This document shows, piece by piece, positions 26,351-36,200 of a DNA stretch of 64,000 nucleotides. The notes beneath the pieces were generated by a model. That model searched no databases and had not been told where the DNA came from. It worked only from the letters and a program-made list of their open reading frames with translations. Within the stretch, counting starts at the first letter, position 1, and every line of letters begins with the position of its first letter. The DNA comes from Hydrogenedens sp964549105 (lineage in GTDB: Bacteria > Hydrogenedentota > Hydrogenedentia > Hydrogenedentales > Hydrogenedentaceae): positions 62,001 to 126,000 of the forward strand of contig CAZJTZ010000002.1 in NCBI GenBank assembly GCA_964549105.1. Direction: 5' to 3'. A program made the translations under genes and the position numbers.

Positions 26351-28462
26351 ATGCTTGAAACACTTATAAAGCCCAAAAGTATAGCCGTTATCGGGGCATC
26401 AAGAACCCCGGGCAAAGTAGGATACTCTATTCTTGCGAACTTAATTTCTTCAGGTTTTGAAGGAAAAATTATCCCGGTAAATCCTCAAGCCGAAGATATA
26501 TTAGGTTTGAAATGTTATAAGACACCTAAGGATGCAGGGATTCCTATTGATTTAAGTATTATCGTCGTTCCCAGCAAATTGGTGAAACCTGCAATAGAAG
26601 AATCCGTTTTAGCAGGAGCAAAATCGGTCTGTGTCATTACTGCGGGTTTTAAAGAAATAGGACCCGAAGGAGTGATTCTGGAAAAAGAAATTGCAAATTA
26701 TTGTAAAGAACATCGGGTAAGACTTTTAGGACCTAATTGTCTTGGAATTATCAACACAGAGAACAAGATGAACGCCTCGTTTGCGACACAGATGCCACGA
26801 CCGGGTTCTATATCTGTTATTTCACAATCTGGGGCATTGTGTACCGCAATTTTGGACTGGTCCGTAGGACGAGGTATCGGACTGTCAAAATTAATTAGCA
26901 TTGGGAATAAAGCAGATATATCTGAAATTGATTTGCTACAGATGTTAGGTGAAGATAAGCAGACAAAGGTTATTGCTTGTTATCTTGAAAATATTGTTCA
27001 CGGAGAAGAGTTTATTAAGATAGCAGAGCAGGTAGCGTCAGTAAAGCCTGTGGTGATACTAAAAGTAGGAACCACTCAAGCAGGAAGTAAAGCGGCTTCA
27101 TCTCATACCGGTAGCCTTGCAGGTGAAGATATTGCTTATGGTGCTGCTTTTCGAAGGGCGGGGATAATTCGTGCCGAAACTTTTGAATCATTATTCGACT
27201 ATGCCTCTGCTCTTGCTATGCAACCTTTACCGAAGGGAGACCGGGTCGCAGTAATAACCAATGCCGGTGGTCCGGGTATTATGGCAGCGGATGCAATCGA
27301 AAGTTCGGGACTACAAGTGAAACCCTTGCAGAGTGCAGTTTCATCTGTATTAAAGCAAAAATTGCCTCCTGCGGCAAGCGTTGCAAATCCTATTGATGTT
27401 TTAGGAGATGCAGACCCAGAGCGTTATGCAATGGCTCTCAATGCAGCGTTAGATGACGAAACGATAGATGCCGTAATTGTTATTCTAACACCTCAGGCCA
27501 TGACCCGACCTGCTGAAACGGCACGAGCCATTATTAAAAACTTGCGAGGAAATAAACCTGTACTTACCGCATTTATGGGTGGTGCCAATGTGATGCCAGC
27601 ACGGGAAGAACTGGTCACAGCAAATCTACCCGATTATCCATCCCCAGAGCGTGCGGTATATGCTCTAAAATCCATGTGTGATTATTCAGCATGGCGTCGT
27701 AGACCCCCACGAGTAGTAGTGCGTTTCCCTGTGAATCGGCGTAGAATAGAGCGTATTATCCGTAGACAAATTCGTGAGGAAAGAACCTTCATTAATGAAG
27801 TAGACGCCAAAGAAATTTTACAGGCTTACGATTTCAATATTTCACCAGGGGCACTGGCACGCACAGACGAAGAAGCCGTAACGATAGCAGACCGTGTTGG
27901 TTATCCCGTTGTAGCGAAAATTGTCTCGCCGGATATTATTCATAAATCTGATATCGGCGGTGTGCGTTTAGGGTTGTCTAATCCTTCTCAAGTGCGAGAT
28001 GCCTTTGACCTGATGGTTCTTCGTGTAACCCGCAAAATGCCCCATGCGAAAATACAGGGAATATATGTTGAGAAAATGGCGAAACAAGGAAGAGAAGTCA
28101 TTTTGGGAATGCATAGAGACCCACAGTTTGGACCTATGCTAATGTTTGGACTGGGCGGTATATTTGTTGAAGTAATGAAAGATGTCAGTTTCTACCTGGC
28201 ACCCATTACAGAAGAAGAGGCTCTACAAATGCTGGTAGGAACGCGTTCCTACAGTCTGTTAAAGGGAACACGGGGTCAATCGGCAGTAGATGTGCATGCC
28301 ATTGCTCAAGCCCTTCAAAAAATGAGCCAATTAGCAACAGAATTTCCACAAATTCATGAAATTGATATTAACCCGTTTATCGTTGGTGAAGTAGGGACAC
28401 CCCCTACGGTAGCCGACGCACGAATGATATTAGGAGGTTTAAATAAAAGTCATGAGCATTAA
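26351..28462 (+). CDS. ADP-forming acetate/acyl-CoA ligase, fused subunits
   Basis: The 703-residue chain joins a CoA-binding domain (AVIGASRTPGKVGYS near residue 12), a succinyl-CoA-ligase-like domain with SQSGALCTAILDW, the phospho-histidine segment SSHTGSLAGED, and a C-terminal ATP-grasp domain (about 475-700, with KSDIGGVRLGL and EIDINPF). It converts acyl-CoA, ADP and phosphate to acid, CoA and ATP, or the reverse. The CoA-transferase gene overlaps its end by 11 bases, so acyl-CoA and acetate handling are co-expressed. AGGGA precedes the ATG. Confidence 0.9.
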   Translation: MLETLIKPKSIAVIGASRTPGKVGYSILANLISSGFEGKIIPVNPQAEDILGLKCYKTPKDAGIPIDLSIIVVPSKLVKPAIEESVLAGAKSVCVITAGFKEIGPEGVILEKEIANYCKEHRVRLLGPNCLGIINTENKMNASFATQMPRPGSISVISQSGALCTAILDWSVGRGIGLSKLISIGNKADISEIDLLQMLGEDKQTKVIACYLENIVHGEEFIKIAEQVASVKPVVILKVGTTQAGSKAASSHTGSLAGEDIAYGAAFRRAGIIRAETFESLFDYASALAMQPLPKGDRVAVITNAGGPGIMAADAIESSGLQVKPLQSAVSSVLKQKLPPAASVANPIDVLGDADPERYAMALNAALDDETIDAVIVILTPQAMTRPAETARAIIKNLRGNKPVLTAFMGGANVMPAREELVTANLPDYPSPERAVYALKSMCDYSAWRRRPPRVVVRFPVNRRRIERIIRRQIREERTFINEVDAKEILQAYDFNISPGALARTDEEAVTIADRVGYPVVAKIVSPDIIHKSDIGGVRLGLSNPSQVRDAFDLMVLRVTRKMPHAKIQGIYVEKMAKQGREVILGMHRDPQFGPMLMFGLGGIFVEVMKDVSFYLAPITEEEALQMLVGTRSYSLLKGTRGQSAVDVHAIAQALQKMSQLATEFPQIHEIDINPFIVGEVGTPPTVADARMILGGLNKSHEH

Positions 28463-30338
28463 TTCAGAAAACAAATTGTCTTTTGACCCCGATTGGAAAG
28501 AAAAATATTCGGACATGGTGGTAACACCGGAAGAAGCCGTTCGACATATTCAACCCGGCTTCCGGGTCTTCATTGGCACAGGCTGTGCCCAACCCCAACG
28601 CTTAGTAAGCGCCTTAGTTGCAAGACATGCAGATTTGGCAGATATTGAAATTGTTCATCTACTAACTTTAGGCGATGCCCCTTATGCACAAAAGGAACTC
28701 ATAAACCATTTTACTGTGAACAGTTTCTTTATAGAGCAAAATGTGCGGCATATTATTCAAGAGGGGCTGGGTGGCTATACGCCCATTTTCTTGTCTGATA
28801 TTCCGCGTCTATTTGAGGCGGGGCAATTGCCATTAGATACAGCACTGATACAGGTATCTCCGCCGGATGAGAATGGCTTGTGCAGTCTGGGAATCTCTGT
28901 GGACATAGTAAAAAGTGCCGCAGAAAATTCAAGATTAGTTATTGCAGAAGTCAATCCACAAATGCCTCGGACCATAGGGGATTGCTTTATCCATGCACAC
29001 GATATTGATTATCTTGTTCCAATAGACGAACCCCTTATTGAATTTCCATTGGCAGAACCTACGGATGTGACCCGAGAAATAGCACAATATATCGCAGGCT
29101 TAATTGAAGATGGGGCTACCTTAGAGGTGGGTATTGGTCGGATTCCACAGGCAGTACTCGAATTCCTAGGTGACAAGAAAGATTTGGGCATTCACACAGA
29201 AATGCTAACAGATTCTATTATTGAGCCTATTGAAAAGGGACTTATTACCGGCAATCGGAAAACATTAGACCGAGGGAAAATCGTTGCTAGTTTTGCTATG
29301 GGAACGGAAAAACTTTATAAATATTTAAATAACAATCCAAAATTTGCATTCTACCCTACGGAATATGTAAATGACCCGTTCATTATCTCGCAGCAAAACA
29401 AGATGGTTGCTATTAATGTGGCACTGGAAGTAGATTTAACAGGTCAGGTCTGCGCAGATTCATTGGGGTCCAAATTTTATTCTGGAATTGGGGGTCAGGT
29501 AGACTTCAATCGGGGTGCGGCTCGCTCTAAGGGTGGTAAAGCCATTATCGCCTTACCTTCCACCGCACATGGAGATGAAGTTTCACGAATCGTCTGCCAC
29601 TTAAGCACAGGTGCAGGCGTCGTTACAACTCGAGGGGATGTGCACTATGTCATTACTGAATATGGCACAGCATATATGCATGGGAAAAATGTGCAAGAAC
29701 GGGCACTGGCTCTTATAAGCATTGCTCATCCAAAATTTCGCGAAAAACTTTTAATGGAAGCCATAGAAGCAAAATATATTCGACCCGAACTGGCAGACTT
29801 TAAAAATAAGATTGTGATAGGTCCTAGAGATATTCGCACAACCTATCTCTGTGATGATGGCACTCCTGTAACGATTCGTGCAATTCATCCGACCGATGAA
29901 CCCCGTATACGCGAACTATTTTACTCCATGTCTCAAGAGTCCCTGTATAAACGATTCATGAGTCGAATGAAATGGGTACCACGGAAGCAGGTTCAAGAAT
30001 TTGTATATATTGACCATCGAAATGAAGTGTCAATCGTTGCTACTGTTCCTGATGCAGACGGGGAAGAAATTGTCGCTATGGGTGGATATTACTTAAATCC
30101 TAAAACAAATCGGGCAGAGGTGGCTTTCGTAGTGCAGGATGAATGGCAAAACCGAGGCATTGGCTCATTCCTGTTCCGTCATCTAATAAATATTGCACGC
30201 CGAAATGGTATTGCTGGGTTTACTGCTGAAGTCCTACGCGAAAACAAACCAATGCAAACAGTGTTTGAACGGAGTGGGCTAAAAGTGGAATCTCAACTCC
30301 ACGAAGGCGTGTATAGTTATATCATGAACTTTGAATAG
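28452..30338 (+). CDS. Acetyl-CoA hydrolase/CoA-transferase fused to a GNAT acetyltransferase
   Basis: The first ~450 residues are a class I CoA-transferase of the acetyl-CoA hydrolase / 4-hydroxybutyrate CoA-transferase type, with the GIGGQVDF motif near residue 345 and TEYGTAYMHG. Residues ~470-628 form a GNAT domain with the acetyl-CoA-binding QNRGIGSFLFRHL. The transferase moves CoA between acids; the GNAT part could acetylate a protein lysine or small molecule using the local acetyl-CoA pool. The arrangement occurs in other bacteria. The 11-base overlap with the ADP-forming ligase suggests linked function. Confidence 0.88.
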   Translation: MSINSENKLSFDPDWKEKYSDMVVTPEEAVRHIQPGFRVFIGTGCAQPQRLVSALVARHADLADIEIVHLLTLGDAPYAQKELINHFTVNSFFIEQNVRHIIQEGLGGYTPIFLSDIPRLFEAGQLPLDTALIQVSPPDENGLCSLGISVDIVKSAAENSRLVIAEVNPQMPRTIGDCFIHAHDIDYLVPIDEPLIEFPLAEPTDVTREIAQYIAGLIEDGATLEVGIGRIPQAVLEFLGDKKDLGIHTEMLTDSIIEPIEKGLITGNRKTLDRGKIVASFAMGTEKLYKYLNNNPKFAFYPTEYVNDPFIISQQNKMVAINVALEVDLTGQVCADSLGSKFYSGIGGQVDFNRGAARSKGGKAIIALPSTAHGDEVSRIVCHLSTGAGVVTTRGDVHYVITEYGTAYMHGKNVQERALALISIAHPKFREKLLMEAIEAKYIRPELADFKNKIVIGPRDIRTTYLCDDGTPVTIRAIHPTDEPRIRELFYSMSQESLYKRFMSRMKWVPRKQVQEFVYIDHRNEVSIVATVPDADGEEIVAMGGYYLNPKTNRAEVAFVVQDEWQNRGIGSFLFRHLINIARRNGIAGFTAEVLRENKPMQTVFERSGLKVESQLHEGVYSYIMNFE

Positions 30339-30382
30339 TAAATTAGAGTATAAAATAGTATATACTATTTTAATCTAATTTA
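30339..30382. repeat. 44-bp AT-rich imperfect palindrome after the CoA-transferase stop
   Basis: The arms TAAATTAGA (30339-30347) and TCTAATTTA (30374-30382) flank a second perfect inner palindrome, TAAAATAGTA/TACTATTTTA (30351-30372). It starts on the base after the stop codon. There is no T-run, so it may be a transcript 3'-end stabiliser, a weak terminator or a protein-binding site. Confidence 0.6.
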
Positions 30383-30414
30383 AAACAATAAGTTCTTTAG
30401 TTAAGGAACCATTC

Positions 30415-31947
30415 ATGATACATCCATCTATTATCGAATATGTAGGCTCAACATCGCCTGACAAGTTAGATTCTGGTTTTTTAGGATATTTGTGTAACCT
30501 GGCGGAGGTTGCGAAAGTTTCACCGCAAGTGTCTGCAAGCATCGTTCAAGAATTGATAGACCAACGAAGTTATCTCAAAATGATTGCAAGTGAGAACTAC
30601 TGTTCATTGTCTACTCAATTCGCCATGGCAAATCTACTAACCGATAAATATGCAGAAGGGATTCCCTATCAACGCTTTTACGAAGGTTGTAAGAATGTAG
30701 ATGCCATTGAAGCCCTCGCTTGTGAACAGGCAAAAAAGTTGTTTAATGCAGAACATGCGTATGTTCAGCCGCATAGTGGGGCTGATGCTAACCTTGTTGC
30801 ATATTGGGCAATATTGTCTGCACAAGTTGAAAGTCCTGCACTTGAAAAACTGAATATAAAAGACCCATCCAAAGTCACTCATGAACAATGGCAACAAATA
30901 AGAGAAAGCATGGGGAATCAGCGGCTACTCGGTATGGACTACTACTCTGGTGGTCATCTTACGCATGGATACCGAAGAAATATTTCTGGAAAAATGTTCG
31001 ATTCTTATTCCTATACAGTTCAGCGAGATACCGGACTTCTGGATTATGCCGAAATTGAAAAGATTGCTCTGGAGATTAAACCCCTTATTCTCCTTGCAGG
31101 TTATAGTGCCTACCCACGGAAAATTAATTTTGCCACCATGCGTGAAATTGCAGATAAAGTAGGTGCCGTGCTTATGGTAGATATGGCACACTTCGCGGGG
31201 CTGGTTGCAGGCAAAGTATTTAAAGGCGAGTATGACCCGGTGGCGTATGCACATATCGTGACATCTACAACCCATAAAACCTTACGCGGTCCACGCGGAG
31301 GGATTATCCTTTGTAAAAAGGAATTTGCTGAATTTGTAGATAAAGGCTGCCCATTAGTATTAGGTGGACCCTTATCCCATGTGCTTTCTGCCAAAGCCGT
31401 TGCACTTACAGAGGCAAGCCGTCCTGAATTTTCCGACTACGCCCGACAGGTAGTCCGCAATGCACAATTACTTGCAGAAGCGCTGAAAAGTGAGGGACTG
31501 TCTGTTGTCACCAGCGGAACAGATAATCACCTCTTACTATTAAATGTTCAGGAAAGTCACGGATTAACAGGTAGACAGGCAGCAGGCGCTTTGCGGAGTT
31601 GCGGTGTTACACTCAATTTTAACTCCCTGCCCTTTGACCCCAATGGGCCTCTAATTACCAGCGGACTTCGTATCGGCACACCTGCTATAACCACATTAGG
31701 CATGGGTGGAGTCGAAATGGAAGAAATTGCCTCTATCATCAAAGAAGTCCTGGACGCAACCAAACCAGAAATTTTAGCCGAAGGAACCAATGCAGGTAAA
31801 CCTTCCAAAAAGAATTTTACAATTGATACTCCTGTGCAAAAGAAACAAAAAGCAAGAGTGTTTGAATTACTCCAAAAATACCCCGTGTATCCGAATATAG
31901 ACCTTGAACTTATTAAAAAATATTTCCTTCTGCCTCCATCAGAATAA
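30415..31947 (+). CDS. glyA: Serine hydroxymethyltransferase (long type)
   Basis: GlyA makes glycine and methylene-tetrahydrofolate from serine with PLP. LKMIASENYCS, the YEGCKNVDAIE segment, VDMAHFAGLVAG and STTHKTLRGPRGG (PLP lysine) are clear. At 510 residues it is about 90 longer than E. coli GlyA. The extra length is an N-terminal extension (~45 residues), an insertion of about 35 residues between PHSGADANLVAYWA and YYSGGHLTHG, and a C-terminal addition. From memory, chlamydial and spirochaetal enzymes carry a similar insertion. AAGGA lies seven bases before the ATG. Confidence 0.93.
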   Translation: MIHPSIIEYVGSTSPDKLDSGFLGYLCNLAEVAKVSPQVSASIVQELIDQRSYLKMIASENYCSLSTQFAMANLLTDKYAEGIPYQRFYEGCKNVDAIEALACEQAKKLFNAEHAYVQPHSGADANLVAYWAILSAQVESPALEKLNIKDPSKVTHEQWQQIRESMGNQRLLGMDYYSGGHLTHGYRRNISGKMFDSYSYTVQRDTGLLDYAEIEKIALEIKPLILLAGYSAYPRKINFATMREIADKVGAVLMVDMAHFAGLVAGKVFKGEYDPVAYAHIVTSTTHKTLRGPRGGIILCKKEFAEFVDKGCPLVLGGPLSHVLSAKAVALTEASRPEFSDYARQVVRNAQLLAEALKSEGLSVVTSGTDNHLLLLNVQESHGLTGRQAAGALRSCGVTLNFNSLPFDPNGPLITSGLRIGTPAITTLGMGGVEMEEIASIIKEVLDATKPEILAEGTNAGKPSKKNFTIDTPVQKKQKARVFELLQKYPVYPNIDLELIKKYFLLPPSE

Positions 31948-32020
31948 TCCGATGTTTATTTAATAGAGGGGGCAAATTAAATACTGGGATAGCATCTTCA
32001 TTTTCAGAGGAGAAAAAATA

Positions 32021-32632
32021 ATGGAAGAAGTTATAAAAGCAACAAATATAACATGGCATCATGGAGACATTAAACGCGAAGACCGTGAAAAGGCTAACGG
32101 ACATAAAGGGGCTGTGGTATGGTTTACAGGCTTGTCCGCCTCAGGAAAATCTACACTGGCTCACGCATTAGAAAATACCCTATTTGAAAAAGGATATAAA
32201 ACCTATGTTCTCGATGGTGACAATATTCGGCATGGATTGAATAAAGATTTGGGATTTTCACCACAAGACCGGGAGGAAAATATCCGTCGTATCGGAGAGG
32301 TTGCTAAACTATTCGCAGATGCAGGTATCATCGTTCTTACAGCATTCATTTCTCCATATCGTAGCGACCGGGAAAAGGCACGGAAACTTAATCCAAAGAA
32401 CTTTATTGAAGTCTATGTAAAATGTGATATAGATGTTTGCGAACAACGAGACCCCAAGGGACTATATAAAAAAGCCAAAGCAGGAGAAATATCCGAGTTC
32501 ACAGGAATATCCGCTCCGTATGAAGAACCCGAAAATCCAGAATTAGTTATTGACACAGGGAAACTTTCTATTGAAGAATCTGTCAACCAGTTGCTTTCCT
32601 ACTTAAAAGAACAAAGAATTATCCCTGCATAA
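32021..32632 (+). CDS. cysC: Adenylyl-sulfate kinase
   Basis: CysC phosphorylates APS to PAPS. The protein shows the P-loop GLSASGKST near residue 36, DGDNIRHGLNKDLGFS, FISPYRSDREKAR and the C-terminal ISAPYEEPENPELVIDT, at the usual length of about 200 residues. No cysD/cysN sulfate adenylyltransferase gene is in the window, so PAPS may serve sulfation or assimilation encoded elsewhere. GAGGAG about nine bases before the ATG is a strong ribosome binding site. Confidence 0.93.
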   Translation: MEEVIKATNITWHHGDIKREDREKANGHKGAVVWFTGLSASGKSTLAHALENTLFEKGYKTYVLDGDNIRHGLNKDLGFSPQDREENIRRIGEVAKLFADAGIIVLTAFISPYRSDREKARKLNPKNFIEVYVKCDIDVCEQRDPKGLYKKAKAGEISEFTGISAPYEEPENPELVIDTGKLSIEESVNQLLSYLKEQRIIPA

Positions 32633-33207
32633 AACCCCTTCTATCATTTCAATAATAATCTCAGGAAATAACCCCCCAGCATATCATACTCTCAACGGGT
32701 ATTGACTCTTTACTGCTAAAACCAAAAATAATTAAAACTCCTGTCTAATAAAAGGTTAAGAAAAAGATTTCTCACTATGCTCGAAATGACAGGGGGAAGT
32801 AACTTTCAAATAATAGAAAAAGATATTCCTCAAAATTACAAAAAGTTTTGTTATTTTATGTATGTCTTGTCCTATATCATTCCAAGCCTATCTATGCTAT
32901 TCCAACCTTGTTCTTCTGTTGTTTTGAATATTTCCTTTGTTATTTCGGACCTTTGTCCTTCTGTTCCCTTTTGTTATTTTGAGCCTCCCTCTTACTTAAT
33001 TTTTGAAAAGTTAGAGATTGATTTATGGCTACCCTTAAAAACAGAGGAAGACATATCATCTATCTCAAACCTTTTTATGGAATAACAGGAAAATATCCAT
33101 TGGTTATTTCTGCAATTATTTTTCTTTTGCATATAGGAGATACTAAACATCTCTGTAATTTTTAAACCCTTTCCAAATTTTTTAGCAGTCAGCAATTGAT
33201 AGAACCA
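32633..33207. other. Gene-poor intergenic region with degenerate repeat sequence
   Basis: No convincing gene, tRNA or promoter is seen here. A 102-codon open frame at 32777-33085 has no ribosome binding site and an unlikely Cys/Pro/Ser-rich composition. The stretch around 32915-32990 contains several T-rich near-repeats (TTGTTATTTCGGACC, TTGTTATTTTGAGCC) that look like decayed inverted copies of the repeat at 32765-32796. Confidence 0.5.
32765..32796. repeat. Dispersed-repeat-like sequence (AGATTTCTC...CTCGAAATGACAG)
   Basis: The 32 bases begin AGATTTCTC and end GCTCGAAATGACAGGGGG. This closely resembles a small intergenic repeat widely seen in bacterial genomes in the form AGATTTCTCgcttcGCTCGAAATGACA. 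A diverged inverted partner lies at about 32971-32990. The identification rests on memory. Confidence 0.45.
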
Positions 33208-33251
33208 TTAAAAATAAAACATAGCGGGCTCTTTGTAAAAGCCCGCTATGT
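33208..33251 (-). terminator. Intrinsic terminator for the large dockerin-like gene
   Basis: Perfect 12-bp arms (ACATAGCGGGCT at 33219-33230, AGCCCGCTATGT at 33240-33251) flank a 9-base loop. On the minus strand the stem is followed by TTTATTTTTAA. It lies 23 bases past the stop of the minus-strand gene. Confidence 0.88.
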
Positions 33252-33274
33252 CCGAGATTAATCTTGAAACTTAT

Positions 33275-36200
33275 TTATAGTGGTTGCTGCTGTCCAGCAC
33301 AGTAGTTATCTTCTATACCAGGGCATGGACGGTAGCCACCCATATTGAAGAATTGTATTAGGCGGAGTAATTCGGAAAGATTAATCGTCCAGTCTTGTTC
33401 GTCATAATCCGAATCATGTGGAGTACAACTGTGGTCTCCATCATAACCTCCAGCATAACCGTCTTCTTCATTGCTGGAGTCACAGTGATACCCGCCCATG
33501 TTGAAGAACTGTATCACACGAAGCAGTTCGGAAAGATTAATCGCCCAGTTCTTGTCTGTATCAGCGCTGTGATATCCAATTTCTCCTTCAACTGTGCCTT
33601 CTGGCGTCCCTTCAACAACACCTTCTACTATGCCTTCTGGCGTCCCTTCAACGACACCTTCAACTGTGCCTTCTGGAGTTCCTTCAACGACACCTTCAAC
33701 TGTGCCCTCTGGAGTCCCTTCAACGATACCTTCAACTGTGCCCTCTGGAGTCCCTTCGCCTTCTTGTGGCACTTCACCGGGTCTGTCTTCTGTGATAAGT
33801 AGTTGATAGCCATTCTTTAATGGAACAGGTCCAACCAAGAAGATGGTATATATACCATTTGGATAGAATTTGGCATCTGTAGTTGAAGCGATTATATTGT
33901 CAGGTATTCCTGCTCTTGTAACAGTGATATCTAATGTATCTGGAGCGGCTATCTCGTAATATGATGTAGTAGCAAGGGCACCAATATTAGAGAACAAAGG
34001 TGTCAATTCAGGAGGCCAGCCATTAATAATTACATCTACATTGTAGCCTTCTTTGACTCCATTAACGAAGCGTATCTTTGCATAGTTCGGAGTAGGAGCA
34101 CGATTGTCATCCTCTAATGTAACCAATGTCATGCTATCTGCCCAACCTGTGGCTAATAATGTATAACTGCTGTCTCCAAAAATATCCAATGAAGATGCTA
34201 ATATAGGCGTATTTTCACATGTTCCTGATTCTCCTGTGCCCGGCAAAACTCTTAATTCGTATTTATTAGAATAAGGTGTTGCATAATTTGTAGCAGATGG
34301 ATAAGAAACTAATGCAAAGACAGGCGAGCCGTTCATGCAAATATCTAGGGGTTGAGAATCTGAACTCGCGTTTACAACTCTAACATCTGCGGTACAGTCA
34401 AGTTGTGCTCTTAACTCACCATCAGGATAATCGCTACTTTTAACTAAAATGTATGCTGCCTGTCCGGAGATAAGTTGATATTCCTCTGGAGTTAATACCT
34501 TTTCTATTGGCGAGGTAGCAGTCCCAAGGTCTAAAATAAGGTCTCCATTTAAACCGGTATCACCAGCATAGATTCCTGCTGAAATAGGATTTGCTACATT
34601 ATGCTCAATGGTAATTTTGATTGAGTATTCGCTGCTTTCAAGGAATTGTATCATATCAATATGTGCAGTCCCATTGGAGATAGTTGGAACGGGTGGAACT
34701 ACTTTATTATTTTTAAGTGCAATCTGACAGCCACTCAGAACTTCGCAATAATCAGGTGTAATGCTGGGGTCTAAAACCGCAGTTACATAGCGAATGACAC
34801 CCTCTTTAACCAAACCTTTTGTTGGCGAGGAAAATAGTTCTGGACAATATTGAATCAAGTCCACACCAATTTCTCCACGGTCAGTTATGCCTGGCTGGTT
34901 GCTAGAACAAATAATCAAATGCGGATTTGTGGCTACTGGCATGCTTTCTAATTGAGCCTGAGTAATAGTGTATTTACAGGGTGAAGAGGTAAAGGGTCCC
35001 GGAAAGTTATAGATTAAGGGTGCTTCGTTATTCATGCCATCGAAAATACCAATTTGCGTAATTTTAGAAAGGGTCACAGCAGGAGTAATTTCAACATCTA
35101 AGTAAGTGCTTTCTGCTTCAATGTCATGCCAAAGCCTGAAAGTGAAACTACCTTGCTTTGTGCTGTTGCTTCCCGTATCTACCCCTGCCTTGGTGATAAC
35201 CTTAGAACCAGAGCATTTGGCAAGAAGTTCTTTGCAATAATTCTTTTCAAATCTTTCATATTCACAGCGATTGCAAGCACCGTCACCATCTGCATCAGAA
35301 TCAGGCAGTAGTTTTTCCAATCCCATGTAATTTTCTCTATTCAAATATGGATTATCAAAACCTATTTCTGTCCCTAATTCTTCACGAGTTACATCACGCA
35401 ACATATCATCTAATAGGGCAATTAGTCCAGCGATAATACCAAACGAACCATTACCTTCGGCTAATATAGCCCCGGGTTCTATATCACTCATTTGAATTCC
35501 AATTTCACCATCAGGATAAGCCTCTGTTTTTACAATAATATAAAAGTTATCCCAATAACCATTAGGGAAAATTTGGGTGGTGTCAATCATTGCCAGTTGT
35601 TCTGGCGTAACTGTATAGGAAACGGAATTTGCCCCATTTAAAGAATCTATTGTCCACCATACAAAGGCTGGGTCCCCAATTTTAACTGCTGTAATGGAGG
35701 TAGCCCCCGTAATATCTGATAGGGAAATATTAAATGACATGCCAGTAATATTTGTTCCATCTGTGGTTTGGTTCATTCGTATAAAACCTTTTCCTATGGA
35801 AGGCGTGGGCGGGAAAATGGCACCTCCGTTCATATATCCATCAAACTGATTGGGGACAGGCTTAGAAAAAATTGTATAATCCCCATCGCCAAGGGTTAAA
35901 TAGGCTAAGAAAATTTCTTGAAGTCCCGGTATCATTCCAGGCAATACAGAGGAAAGAAGAGAACCCATATCTGTCTGAAATTGAGTGAAGTTATGTGTCC
36001 ATGCGTTGTATACTTCATCATGGGTTATCACGCCATTATTAAAACTCTCGTCATTCCCAATTACCTGTATCAATCCAAATTCATTCGCAATATCTAAAAT
36101 GCCGTTCCCTTCAATAACTCCATTGAATTCAACAGCAGGAACATTGTCCAGAGGTTGGGTTTCATCACCAGCACCCGTAGAAACACGTAATCGAACATTG

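Noticed and set aside
32777..33085. 102-codon open frame in the gene-poor region
   Set aside because: No ribosome binding site, odd Cys/Pro/Ser-rich composition, and it overlaps degenerate repeat sequence.
33585..33762. Possible CRISPR array
   Set aside because: The repeats are contiguous 36-bp in-frame coding units without unique spacers.
33395..33813. Open frames opposite or beside the EG-repeat region with Thr/Pro/Ser repeats
   Set aside because: They are the antisense and shifted-frame images of the 36-bp tandem repeat, not genes.
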